DNA of 14,343 nucleotides from Oscillibacter sp. (lineage in GTDB: Bacteria > Bacillota > Clostridia > Oscillospirales > Oscillospiraceae): positions 1-14,343 of the forward strand of contig JAHHSB010000018.1 in NCBI GenBank assembly GCA_020025415.1. Reading direction: 5' to 3'. Positions 6,281 to 14,343 of the stretch are shown piece after piece. The notes under the pieces were generated by a model that was not told where the DNA came from, did no database searches, and saw only the letters and a list, made by a program, of their open reading frames with translations. Position 1 is the stretch's first letter, and every line of letters begins with the position of its first letter. Position numbers and translations under genes: made by a program.

Positions 6281-7045
6281 TCAGTTCCAGGGCGTCCTGC
6301 TTTTCGAGAGCAGGAATACATACGTTTCTTCATCTGAGTGTTCCGGGGCATAGACATAGTTGAGCCGGGAAAAGCCCCGGAGCGTCTCCGGACTCTCCGC
6401 CTGGGTCTCTGCCAAATAGCGGACCATCTCACCCCGGGCCATTTTGCAGAGAGTTCCCTTTTCCACGATCTTGCCGTCTTGCTCCTCCCCGAATACGCAG
6501 GTGATGAGCCGGCTCCCTGGTTTTTGATACCGGGATACACAGAGGCTGTACTCCCGGGAGGCCAAATTGATCACGCAGTCCGTTTCCCGGAAAATATCAT
6601 CGGCAATCAAGGCATTCCAGTAGCTGTAAAGTCCTTTTACATCACCAATATTCAACTTGGCCTGCATCTCCAGACGGTAAGGTGTCACCCCGTCAAAGGG
6701 CCGCAGTACTCCATATAGGCCGGAGAGGATGCGCAGATGCTCCTGCACATAGTCCAGCTCCTCTTGGGTAAATATGCCGGGTGCCATGTACTGATACTGG
6801 ATCCCATCATAGGCCAGAATAGCCGGGGTCAACTGCGTGCGAAGATCCGCGGTCTTCAATCGCTCCACATTCAATGCGGTAATGGCGTCATTGCATTTCC
6901 AGAGCTTTTTCAGTTCTTCCCGGTTCATAGACTGCAACTTACTGTAAAGTATTTCAGCTTGCTTGATAAAGCGGGGCAATGATTTCCATGGAAGCGTATC
7001 GCTGTCCTGATTCATTTTCTTAGCTGGAGAAATGATGATCCGCAT
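6281..7045 (-). CDS. yaaA: Peroxide stress protein YaaA (DUF328/UPF0246)
   Basis: YaaA lowers free intracellular iron and limits Fenton damage during hydrogen peroxide stress in Escherichia coli; structural work indicates a DNA-binding fold. The 254-residue product has the family N-terminus MRIIISPAKKM and the conserved blocks PAILAYDGIQYQYM, LRILSGLYGVLRPFD and PYRLEMQAKL. A C-terminal part follows with the usual NLASREYS, the ITCVF strand and KMARGEMVRYL. Length equals the family's normal 245-260. It starts 9 bases after the rhodanese stop, with GAGG 7 bases before the ATG, so it is clearly part of the same operon. A peroxiredoxin two genes upstream fits a shared oxidative-stress role. Confidence 0.95.
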   Translation of the reverse strand: MRIIISPAKKMNQDSDTLPWKSLPRFIKQAEILYSKLQSMNREELKKLWKCNDAITALNVERLKTADLRTQLTPAILAYDGIQYQYMAPGIFTQEELDYVQEHLRILSGLYGVLRPFDGVTPYRLEMQAKLNIGDVKGLYSYWNALIADDIFRETDCVINLASREYSLCVSRYQKPGSRLITCVFGEEQDGKIVEKGTLCKMARGEMVRYLAETQAESPETLRGFSRLNYVYAPEHSDEETYVFLLSKSRTPWN

Positions 7046-7054
7046 CGCTGTTCC

Positions 7055-7447
7055 TCACTCCACGTCATAGGGCCAATCCTGGATCCCGCCAAACTCGTAA
7101 ACCTGGGTATATCCCAGATCCGCCAGAGTCTGAGATGCTGTTTTGCTGCGGTTTCCGCTGCGGCAATAGACTAAAACCACTGTGTCCTTGTCTGGGATAG
7201 CCTCTGCTGCGCTCTTTTCATCAATCGTATCCACCGGCAGCAGCAAGGCTCCGGGAATGTGGCCGCTGCCGTACTCGTCCTGCTCCCGGACGTCCAGGAG
7301 CACGGCCTCCTCTTGCTCGTCCATCATAGTCTTGGCCTCCTCCGCCGTAATTTGTTCATAGGCGGAATTCTCTCCTCCCTGAGCGGCGGAACCGCAGCCG
7401 GTCAGCAGCAGCGCCAGGGCCAAAGTGGCAATGATTCCTCGTCTCAT
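7055..7447 (-). CDS. Rhodanese-like domain lipoprotein
   Basis: Single rhodanese domain, expected to handle sulfane sulfur or persulfides through a cysteine on the outer face of the membrane. The 130-residue precursor starts MRRGIIATLALALLLTGCGS, a lipoprotein signal with lipobox L-T-G-C18, so mature protein begins at C18 and is membrane-anchored. The rhodanese fold follows, with LLDVREQDEYGSGHIPGA (about 50-67), the active loop CRSGNRS with catalytic C95, and a final EFGGIQDWPYD. The length suits a single-domain rhodanese. It starts 3 bases after the bcp stop, inside the operon, and may support peroxide or reactive sulfur resistance with the neighbouring peroxiredoxin. The physiological sulfur donor cannot be told from sequence. 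Confidence 0.9.
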   Translation of the reverse strand: MRRGIIATLALALLLTGCGSAAQGGENSAYEQITAEEAKTMMDEQEEAVLLDVREQDEYGSGHIPGALLLPVDTIDEKSAAEAIPDKDTVVLVYCRSGNRSKTASQTLADLGYTQVYEFGGIQDWPYDVE

Positions 7448-7450
7448 AGC

Positions 7451-7912
7451 TCACTCCCCGGCCAGATAGGCCAGGATCTCCCCGGCGTTGGTATCGGGCT
7501 TCACCTTGGGCATTACCTTTTCAATAACGGCCTCCTCGTTGATAAGATAGGTGGAGCGCACCACGCCCATGCTCACCTTGCCGTAGAGCTTTTTCTCCTG
7601 CCAGACGCCGTAAGCCTGAATGGCCTGCAGCTCCGGGTCGGAGAGAAGCACAAAGGGCAACTCGTATTTCTGGGCAAATTTCAGGTGAGAAGCCACAGAA
7701 TCCTTACTGATCCCGATGACTGCTACATTCCTGTTCTGGAACTCCCCATAGCTTTGGGCAAAGGCACAGGCCTGACGAGTGCACCCAGGGGTATTGTCTT
7801 TGGGGTAGAAATACAGCACCACTTTCTTTCCCAGAAAATCCGAGAGACGAACCGTGTTGCCGTTCTTATCGGACAGAGCAAAATCCGGAGCTTTGGTTCC
7901 AACTTCCAGCAT
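7451..7912 (-). CDS. bcp: Thioredoxin-dependent thiol peroxidase Bcp/PrxQ
   Basis: Peroxiredoxin that reduces hydrogen peroxide and organic hydroperoxides with electrons from thioredoxin, in the cytoplasm. The 153 residues match the Bcp/PrxQ subgroup: APDFALSDKNG at the N-terminus, then LYFYPKDNTPGCTRQACAF with peroxidatic C44 and a resolving C49 five residues later, then VIGISKDS and SDPELQAIQAYGVW. A late R-S-T-Y-L-I motif closes the active site. Length is standard. AAAGGAG precedes the ATG. It follows the alcohol dehydrogenase by 20 bases and is followed after 3 bases by the rhodanese, so it is co-transcribed with both. It is one of two peroxide-defence genes in an element that interrupts a catalase gene. 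Confidence 0.95.
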   Translation of the reverse strand: MLEVGTKAPDFALSDKNGNTVRLSDFLGKKVVLYFYPKDNTPGCTRQACAFAQSYGEFQNRNVAVIGISKDSVASHLKFAQKYELPFVLLSDPELQAIQAYGVWQEKKLYGKVSMGVVRSTYLINEEAVIEKVMPKVKPDTNAGEILAYLAGE

Positions 7913-7932
7913 ATCGCATTCTCCTTTTCATT

Positions 7933-8973
7933 TCAGTTGTCCGGGGTGATGGCCACCTTGATGACTCCATCCCGCCGGTGCTCAAAAAGGTCGTAAGCCT
8001 CATCAATCCGACTTAAGGGATAGGTATGGGTAATCAGCGGCGTAGTGTTCAGCTTTCCCTCTGCAATGAGCCGCAGAGTCTGGTCACAATCGCAGCCATC
8101 CACTCCGCCGGTCTTAAAGATCAGATTCTTGCCGTACATCTCGGGCAGGGGCAGCGTCTGGGGCCCGTCATAGAGGGCCACCACCGTGACGATGGCGTTG
8201 GGGCGGGCGCACTGCCAGGCCATGCGGAAGGTATCCGGACTGCCTGCCACCTCCAGCACCACATCCGCGCCGCCGTGATCACTGTGAGAGCGTACAAACG
8301 CCTCCACCTCCTCCGGCCCCACGGTCAGGACCTCCGGGTAGTGTTCCCGGACAAATTGGAGTCGATAAGGGTCAATATCACAGACGATGATCCGCTTAGG
8401 ATTATACAGCCCCACGCACTGTAAAGTACAGATGCCTGTCGGTCCAGCGCCGATGATCAGCACCGTATCCTCTTCCCCAATCTCCGAAATCTTGGCGCCC
8501 CAGTAACCGGTGGCCAGCACATCGCCTACCAGCAGGGCCTGCAGGTCCGTGACAGAATCAGGGATCTTATTCAGTCCCTGGTCGGCATAGGGCACGCGGA
8601 CATACTCCGCCTGTCCCCCGTCGATCCGGCAGCCCAGCGCCCAGCCGCCGTTGGGATCCGTGCAGTTGTTGACCCAGCCGTGGCGGCAGAAAAAACACTC
8701 CCCGCAGAAGGTCTCTACATTGACTGTCACCCGGTCACCGGGACGCACATGGCTCACTGCCACCCCCACCTGTTCCACAACGCCCACCATCTCGTGGCCC
8801 ACGGTGGTGCCGGGAACGGCCCGGGGTACAGAGCCGTGCTTGATGTGCAGATCACTGGTGCAGATGCTGCTCAGGGTCACCTTCACAATGGCGTCCCTAG
8901 GCTGGAGCAGTACCGGCTTGGGCTTGTCCAGCAGCGCAAAATGCCCTTGTTGAACATAGGTATAGGCCAGCAT
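7933..8973 (-). CDS. Zinc-dependent medium-chain alcohol dehydrogenase
   Basis: NAD(P)-dependent oxidoreductase of the MDR superfamily, interconverting an alcohol or polyol with its aldehyde or ketone; the substrate is not predictable. The 346 residues show the catalytic-zinc set C38, H60-E61 (GHEMVGVV) and probably D151. The structural-zinc site is C90-x2-C93-x2-C96-x7-C104. The Rossmann motif GAGPTG (175-180) is followed by an acidic residue after strand beta-2 (VCDID), favouring NAD. Length is normal for the family. AGGAGG stands about 8 bases before the ATG. It is the first gene after the strong promoter at 9014-9042 and heads the operon ending with the helicase. Alternatives within the family are sorbitol-, threonine- or butanediol-dehydrogenase-like enzymes. 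Confidence 0.9.
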   Translation of the reverse strand: MLAYTYVQQGHFALLDKPKPVLLQPRDAIVKVTLSSICTSDLHIKHGSVPRAVPGTTVGHEMVGVVEQVGVAVSHVRPGDRVTVNVETFCGECFFCRHGWVNNCTDPNGGWALGCRIDGGQAEYVRVPYADQGLNKIPDSVTDLQALLVGDVLATGYWGAKISEIGEEDTVLIIGAGPTGICTLQCVGLYNPKRIIVCDIDPYRLQFVREHYPEVLTVGPEEVEAFVRSHSDHGGADVVLEVAGSPDTFRMAWQCARPNAIVTVVALYDGPQTLPLPEMYGKNLIFKTGGVDGCDCDQTLRLIAEGKLNTTPLITHTYPLSRIDEAYDLFEHRRDGVIKVAITPDN

Positions 8974-9013
8974 GATAAATCCCTCCTGTTAAAAGCTGAT
9001 GATGTACCTTTTC

Positions 9014-9042
9014 ATTATAGTCGGGCAGCGCTGCTGCGTCAA
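9014..9042 (-). promoter_or_regulatory. Strong sigma-A promoter of the cargo operon
   Basis: On the minus strand TTGACG (9037-9042), exactly 17 bases, then TATAAT (9014-9019): five of six and six of six consensus positions. It lies inside the element, 66 bases from the right repeat, and reads leftward into the alcohol dehydrogenase gene. The element therefore brings its own vegetative promoter and does not depend on the cotJ promoter. Confidence 0.85.
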
Positions 9043-9107
9043 CGCAAAGGCCGGCCTTGCCAAGGTTCCACCTGGCCTTTTCACCGGCTCATCATGACTC
9101 CTCGCTA

Positions 9108-9118
9108 GGTACCGAGGA
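9108..9118 (+). repeat. Right attachment site core (attR-like direct repeat)
   Basis: GGTACCGAGGA, identical to 1678-1688. The left flank is element sequence and the right flank resumes cotJC. An inverted repeat TCCTCG (9099-9104) and CGAGGA (9113-9118), separated by 8 bases, is centred on the GG that opens the core. This suggests half-sites for a recombinase dimer with GG as a possible crossover dinucleotide. Confidence 0.88.
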
Positions 9119-9521
9119 ACTGGGCCACCTGGAAATGATCGGAACCATTGTCCACCAGCTGACCCGCAATCTGACGGAAGAGCAGATCAAAGAGTCCGGC
9201 TTTGCCCCGTACTTCATCGATCACACCACCGGCATCTACCCCACTGCCGCCTCCGGTTCCCCTTGGAACGCCGCAGGAATCGGCGTCAAAGGCGATGTGA
9301 TCGCCGACCTTACGGAAGATCTGGCAGCAGAGCAAAAAGCCCGGGTCACCTACGACAACATTCTCCGAATGTCTGACGATCCGGATGTGACCGATGCCAT
9401 CCGCTTTTTAAGAGCTCGGGAGGTCGTTCATTTCCAGCGCTTTGGCGAAGGCCTGCGCCTGGCCAAGGACCGGCTGGATGAAAAAAACGTCTACTATATG
9501 AACCCTGCGTTCGACCACTGA
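9108..9521 (+). CDS. cotJC: CotJC spore coat manganese catalase, 3' part (needs excision to be expressed)
   Basis: From the repeat onward the sequence encodes the C-terminal 137 residues of CotJC without a break to the stop at 9521. It opens G-T-E-E-L-G-H-L-E-M, restoring the E-x-x-H metal motif. The four-helix-bundle segments and the second ligand set follow: E136 in DLAAEQKA and E166/H169 in REVVHFQRF (numbering of the rejoined protein), plus the family signature GIYPTAASGSPWNAAGIGVKG. Joined to codons 1-61 of the 5' part it gives 198 residues, close to the 189 of Bacillus subtilis CotJC. An in-frame ATG at 9057 exists in element sequence but has no Shine-Dalgarno, so independent translation is unlikely. 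The absence of stops or frameshifts argues for selection on the rejoined gene rather than decay. A terminator follows 12 bases after the stop. Confidence 0.92.
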   Translation, partial: GTEELGHLEMIGTIVHQLTRNLTEEQIKESGFAPYFIDHTTGIYPTAASGSPWNAAGIGVKGDVIADLTEDLAAEQKARVTYDNILRMSDDPDVTDAIRFLRAREVVHFQRFGEGLRLAKDRLDEKNVYYMNPAFDH

Positions 9522-9533
9522 TCCCCTTGCAGG

Positions 9534-9564
9534 AAAAAAGCCGCAGCTTTCGCTGCGGCTTTTT
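9534..9564. terminator. Bidirectional terminator between cotJC and ligA
   Basis: Stem GCCGCAGC (9540-9547) with GCTGCGGC (9552-9559), loop of four bases, flanked by six As on the left and five Ts on the right. It can end both the rightward cotJ transcript and the leftward ligA transcript, which converge here. Confidence 0.9.
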
Positions 9565-9566
9565 CT

Positions 9567-11564
<1,998 letters not shown>

Positions 11565-12269
11565 TCAACTGTTGTTGAGGATATAGTCCTTCAAATCCTC
11601 CTCATAAGTGCTTGGGTCTGTACTGAAATATGTGTAGGTGTCGGGTACAATGCCCACGATGATCGTCTCCGCCACCGTCATCGAGTTGGAGACGTTGGTG
11701 GCTGTGGTAAAGCCGGGCAGTAGAATACTGACATATACATCAATGTTCAAAATGATCTGATGCTTGGTCTGGTTGATCCCCGCCGAAGAAAACTCATTTT
11801 CAAAATGGGCGGAAGACGATCCCACCGACTCCATGCGCACAGAGATTCGCGGTCCCCGGCCGGCCAACACGGCAATCCCCGTCAGGTTTCCGATGGGAAT
11901 CCCCAGTTCCTGGGCAGACATTTGATCCACCCTGGCCAAAATGGTGTGAAGAATATCTGATTGCAAGGTATTAAAAGCAACCATGTTGCTCTGCACAGCA
12001 GTGACGCGGCCATCATTATCTTTCTCCATCGTCACCAACTCATTGTATTGAATGTCTCCGTTAGCAATGGCTTCCTCCACTGCACTGGTAATGATGCGGT
12101 TCACGGCGTTGGATACCCGTGTCGTCGCCAGCTGTTCCAAAAGCGGACGCATCTGCAGTGTGGCGTATACCGCAAAGCACAACAGGCTCAGCAGTATAAT
12201 TAGCAGCGTTCCCAAAATAATCGTCCGCCGGGTCATCTGTCGGCGATAATGGAAAAAATTTCTTCTCAT
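11565..12269 (-). CDS. yunB: Sporulation protein YunB
   Basis: YunB is a mother-cell (sigma-E) sporulation protein of Bacillus needed for full spore development; its molecular role is unknown. The 234-residue product has a basic N-terminus (MRRNFFHYRRQMTRR), one membrane segment (about 16-36, IILGTLLIILLSLLCFAVYA), and the conserved YunB body. That body includes the segments RPLLEQLATTRVSNAVNRII, YNELVTMEKDNDGRVTAVQ, IPIGNLTGIAVLAGRGP and IILNIDVYVSILLPGF. The layout suggests a membrane anchor with the C-terminal domain outside the cytoplasm. GGAGGGGG precedes the ATG by about 8 bases. It lies between murD and ligA; the 92 bases upstream contain an imperfect hairpin and no convincing promoter, so it may be read from its own weak sporulation promoter or from murD. 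Confidence 0.9.
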   Translation of the reverse strand: MRRNFFHYRRQMTRRTIILGTLLIILLSLLCFAVYATLQMRPLLEQLATTRVSNAVNRIITSAVEEAIANGDIQYNELVTMEKDNDGRVTAVQSNMVAFNTLQSDILHTILARVDQMSAQELGIPIGNLTGIAVLAGRGPRISVRMESVGSSSAHFENEFSSAGINQTKHQIILNIDVYVSILLPGFTTATNVSNSMTVAETIIVGIVPDTYTYFSTDPSTYEEDLKDYILNNS

Positions 12270-12361
12270 CCGACCATCCCCCTCCCGGCATCCTATGCAG
12301 GGGCGGCTTGGTCGTATTTATTGACTTGCAGGGAAGCTGCGTTCTCGGTTCCCTGCGCCGT

Positions 12362-13738
12362 TTAGTGCAGCTGATTCACCAATTCCTTAAAGACCTTCCC
12401 CCGTTCCATAAAGTTGGCAAACCGGTCGAAGGAAGTACTGGCGGGAGAAAGAATCACCACATCCCCCTCCCGGGCCCGGCTGTCAGCCAGCTGCACTGCC
12501 TGAGAATAGTCTTGCGTGTCCACGATTTCCAGCCCGGCGTAGTTTTCCGCCTGCTCTACCGCCCGGCGGATCACTCCTGCCGTGGCACCGCAGAGGATCA
12601 GCAGCTTGACATGGTCGTTGACCACCGGGCCAAGCTGATCATAGGGAATCCCCTTATCCTTTCCCCCGGCAATCAAAATCACCTTTTCCGGGAATGAACG
12701 CAGCCCGGCAATCGTCCGGCTGGGGCTTGAGGCAATGGAGTCGTTGTACCAGCGCACGCCCCGCAGCGTCCGCACCAGTTCAATCCGATGCTCCACGCCG
12801 CCGAACTCCCGGGCAAAGGCCCGAATCTGCTCATCGGGTACCAGCCCATCCACTACGGCGATGGCAGCCAGATAGTTTTCAATATTATGGACACCCGGCA
12901 GACGAATATCCCCGATCTTCATGACTTCCCGTTCCTGCCCGTCGGCGGCGCAGATCACGGACTCTCCCCGCAAAAAGACCCCGTCTTCCAGTTCTTTGGT
13001 TCCGGAAAACAGCCGCGTCCGGCCGGGAGCCCGCCGGGCCTCATCCGCCGTCAGGCCGCAATCAGCATTAAAGACGGCAATATCTCGGGAATTCTGATGT
13101 GTAAAAATATTTTCCTTTGCAGAGATATACTCTGCAAAATCCTTGTGGACATCCAGGTGATTGGGCGCCAGGTTAGTCACCACCGCGATGTGGGGACTGC
13201 GGGTCATAGTCATCAGCTGGAAAGAGGACAGCTCCAGCACGGCTATGTCCTCTTTTTTCATCTCCCCGGTCTCCGCCAGCAGAGGATGTCCGATGTTTCC
13301 GCCCAGATGCACCCTTTTTCCGGCCCGCTTCAAGAGCTCGGCAATGATGGTGGTAGTCGTGGTCTTGCCGTCGCTGCCGGTCACGGCGATCTTAGAGCAG
13401 GGGCAGACCTCAAAAAAGGCCTCCATCTCACTGGTCAGGATACTGCCCCGATCCACTGCCGCCTGCAGCTCCGGCAGATCCGGCCGCATCCCCGGCGTGC
13501 GGAAGATCACATCCTCCGTCAGATCCCGGAGATACCCCTCCCCCAGCTGCAGCCGGGCCCCCAGGCTCTCCAGCTCCGCACCCAGTGTTCCCAGCTCTTC
13601 ACGGCTTTTTTTGTCGCAGGCCGTGACGGAAATCCCCCGCTTCAGCAGCAAGCGGATCAGAGGCTGGTTGCTGACGCCGATCCCAATCACGGCCACCGTT
13701 TTATCTTTTAAAGAATCCAGATATTCTTCAAAATTCAT
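12362..13738 (-). CDS. murD: UDP-N-acetylmuramoyl-L-alanine--D-glutamate ligase MurD
   Basis: Adds D-glutamate to UDP-MurNAc-L-Ala in the cytoplasm, the second amino-acid ligation of peptidoglycan precursor synthesis, using ATP. The 458 residues show an N-terminal Rossmann domain (VAVIGIGVSNQPLIRLL), the ATP loop VTGSDGKTTTTT (119-130), GGNIGHPLL, LELSSFQL, TNLAPNHLDVH, then the C-terminal domain with NDSIASSPSRTIAGL and AGGKDKGIPYDQL, all normal for Clostridia-type MurD. Length is standard. AAGGAGC lies about 7 bases before the ATG, and a good promoter is upstream. It is not in a large dcw cluster here, being followed by yunB and preceded by a transposase remnant, so the usual mur neighbours are elsewhere. 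Confidence 0.97.
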   Translation of the reverse strand: MNFEEYLDSLKDKTVAVIGIGVSNQPLIRLLLKRGISVTACDKKSREELGTLGAELESLGARLQLGEGYLRDLTEDVIFRTPGMRPDLPELQAAVDRGSILTSEMEAFFEVCPCSKIAVTGSDGKTTTTTIIAELLKRAGKRVHLGGNIGHPLLAETGEMKKEDIAVLELSSFQLMTMTRSPHIAVVTNLAPNHLDVHKDFAEYISAKENIFTHQNSRDIAVFNADCGLTADEARRAPGRTRLFSGTKELEDGVFLRGESVICAADGQEREVMKIGDIRLPGVHNIENYLAAIAVVDGLVPDEQIRAFAREFGGVEHRIELVRTLRGVRWYNDSIASSPSRTIAGLRSFPEKVILIAGGKDKGIPYDQLGPVVNDHVKLLILCGATAGVIRRAVEQAENYAGLEIVDTQDYSQAVQLADSRAREGDVVILSPASTSFDRFANFMERGKVFKELVNQLH

Positions 13739-13757
13739 GGAATTCGCTCCTTGCCTA

Positions 13758-13773
13758 CTCGCCTCTCGGCGAG
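13758..13773 (-). other. Small leader hairpin upstream of murD
   Basis: CTCGCC and GGCGAG form a perfect 6-bp stem with a 4-base loop between the murD -10 box and its Shine-Dalgarno. No T tract follows in either direction. It may protect the message end or modulate initiation; no known regulator motif was recognised. Confidence 0.35.
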
Positions 13774-13789
13774 AAATTCACATAGAGAA

Positions 13790-13818
13790 ATTATACCGCA
13801 GATGCGCTAAAATTACAA
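13790..13818 (-). promoter_or_regulatory. Sigma-A promoter of murD
   Basis: On the minus strand TTGTAA (13813-13818), 17 bases, TATAAT (13790-13795). The -10 is perfect and the -35 matches four of six positions. Transcription would start near 13783, about 45 bases before the murD ATG. Confidence 0.72.
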
Positions 13819-13862
13819 CGGCTTCCCCGCACTTTCCCAGATCTCGGGCTGAGCGAAATACC

Positions 13863-13910
13863 AAAATGCCGCCGTCGGAGCATAGACGCAAATTCGCTCC
13901 GATGGCGGCA
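13863..13910 (-). terminator. Probable terminator hairpin after the transposase remnant
   Basis: A 15-bp stem (13867-13881 with 13896-13910) has a single mismatch (GU-type pair when read on the plus strand) and a 14-base loop. On the minus strand it is followed by four Ts (13863-13866) and a T-rich stretch. It would isolate murD from leftward transcription coming from the IS256 remnant. The short T run makes it a weaker case; between it and the remnant (13911-13987) nothing else was seen. Confidence 0.5.
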
Positions 13911-13987
13911 GTCTGTACCTGGTTTTTATTCCCCGCTTGTCTCTGGCTTGGCCTTTTCCCGGCTCAGTCAGGCTTTGATGCCAGCGG

Positions 13988-14343
13988 TCAGCTTCGGTAC
14001 CCGGGGATAAGGCAATGGATGACTACGCGGGAGGTTCGTAGCAAAATCCGAAAGTACCACCGTGGGAATGCTGCTGGATATCCATCCTCATTGACTGCGA
14101 TTGCTACCAGAATTGCGACATTTTCGTATTCTCCACCCCAGTTGCGGCGCAGATAAATGGCTGCCGGAGACACTTTGCTGCCCCACAGCGCTTCAGTAAT
14201 ATCTTCTACTCGGCGCACAGATATAACTGCCAGGTACATCTCGATGAGGGCTTCTTCCACGCTGCGCTCCCAGCGGCGATAGCGCTCAATGATCGCTGTT
14301 TCAAATGGCAGCCCCTTCAATCTGGGCATATGCAGAGTAACAT
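13988..14343 (-). pseudogene. IS256-family (mutator-type) transposase remnant, 5' end outside window
   Basis: Translation gives VTLHMPRLKGLPFETAIIER, then SVEEALIEMYLAVISVRRVEDITEALWGSK, then IYLRRNWGGEYENVAILVAI and AVNEDGY: the N-terminal and early catalytic regions of IS256-family transposases. About 40 residues usually found between the ALWGSKVSPA block and I-Y-L-R-R are missing, including the first catalytic aspartate of the D-G-I-Y motif. After NEDGY the family match stops and the frame runs into unrelated residues to a stop at 13988, so most of the catalytic domain is gone. The element is dead. The frame is open at the window edge, so the remnant extends further right. No terminal inverted repeats could be identified here. 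Confidence 0.82.

Larger units (their letters stand above)
1678..9118. mobile_element. 7.43-kb serine-recombinase element inserted in cotJC (skin-like intervening element)
   Basis: The element is bounded by 11-bp direct repeats GGTACCGAGGA, and removing one repeat unit (7,430 bp) rejoins cotJC in frame. Inside, from left to right, are a large serine recombinase, a 66-residue ORF, a transporter remnant, and a five-gene operon of helicase, yaaA, rhodanese, bcp and alcohol dehydrogenase read leftward. No phage structural, replication or conjugation genes are present, so it is probably a reduced element that keeps only recombination functions plus cargo. Precedents known from Bacillus are the skin element in sigK and SPbeta in spsM, both excised by serine recombinases in the sporulating mother cell. 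Excision here is inferred, not observed. Base composition appears similar to the flanks, suggesting long residence or a related donor. Confidence 0.88.

Noticed and set aside
5299..6363. 354-codon plus-strand ORF over the helicase
   Set aside because: Opposite-strand shadow of the helicase gene caused by GC-rich codon use; the minus-strand product has all helicase motifs and the plus-strand product resembles nothing.
9057..9107. Independent start for the 3' half of cotJC at 9057
   Set aside because: The 17 residues before G-T-E are element sequence, there is no Shine-Dalgarno, and a catalase without its first helices and E35 would not fold or bind metal normally.
1678..9118. The 11-bp repeat as a chance match
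   Set aside because: It falls exactly where CotJC homology ends and resumes and preserves the reading frame, next to a serine recombinase; chance is a poor explanation.
1495..9521. cotJC as a simple dead pseudogene
   Set aside because: Both halves are free of stops and frameshifts, the junction repeat is exact, and an apparently intact recombinase is adjacent; decay would not preserve the frame across the break.
12290..12297. CATAGGAT as a sigma-E -10 box for yunB
   Set aside because: Two mismatches, no acceptable -35, and it would place the transcript start on top of the Shine-Dalgarno.
12328..12356. Hairpin between murD and yunB as a terminator
   Set aside because: It has an 8-bp stem (GCAGGGAA arm) but no T tract follows on the minus strand; kept only as an uncharacterised inverted repeat.
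13161..14156. 331-codon plus-strand ORF across murD and its upstream region
   Set aside because: Low-complexity serine- and arginine-rich translation antisense to murD, running across the murD promoter and the IS256 remnant; no family resemblance.

Overview
The window looks like chromosome of a spore-forming, GC-rich Clostridia member, most likely of the Oscillospiraceae/Ruminococcaceae kind. This rests on the sporulation genes (cwlD, cotJ operon, yunB), the Firmicutes-type MurD and LigA, and the base composition; the species cannot be named from the sequence alone.

Layout. At the left edge, on the minus strand, are the N-terminal codons of radA and, overlapping it by 4 bases, a CwlD-type spore cortex amidase. 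Divergent from cwlD is a cotJ operon on the plus strand: one ORF fusing CotJA and CotJB, then cotJC, a manganese-catalase-like spore coat protein. cotJC is broken after codon 64. Its reading frame resumes 7,430 bp downstream and runs to the normal stop.

The main discovery is this interruption. Both junctions carry the same 11-bp sequence GGTACCGAGGA (1678-1688 and 9108-9118). Recombination between the copies would remove 7,430 bp and join the halves in frame into a 198-residue CotJC, restoring the metal-ligand motif T-E-E-L-G-H. A large serine recombinase lies directly inside the left junction. A 66-residue ORF overlaps its start and is a candidate directionality factor. This is the architecture of the sigK-skin and spsM-SPbeta sporulation-excised elements of Bacillus, here in a coat catalase gene.

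Besides the recombination module, the element carries a decayed sodium:solute symporter fragment and one minus-strand operon driven by a strong vegetative promoter near the right end. In transcription order the operon is: zinc alcohol dehydrogenase, Bcp peroxiredoxin, rhodanese lipoprotein, YaaA peroxide-stress protein and UvrD-family helicase. A terminator with a perfect 14-bp stem separates it from the recombinase genes. Vegetative cells would thus use the cargo while CotJC is off. If excision is confined to the mother cell, CotJC would be made there and the germ line would keep the element.

Right of the element, cotJC and ligA converge on a shared bidirectional terminator. ligA, yunB (sporulation) and murD (peptidoglycan precursor synthesis) follow on the minus strand. 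The right edge holds a deleted IS256-family transposase remnant running out of the window. No tRNA, rRNA or CRISPR array was seen.
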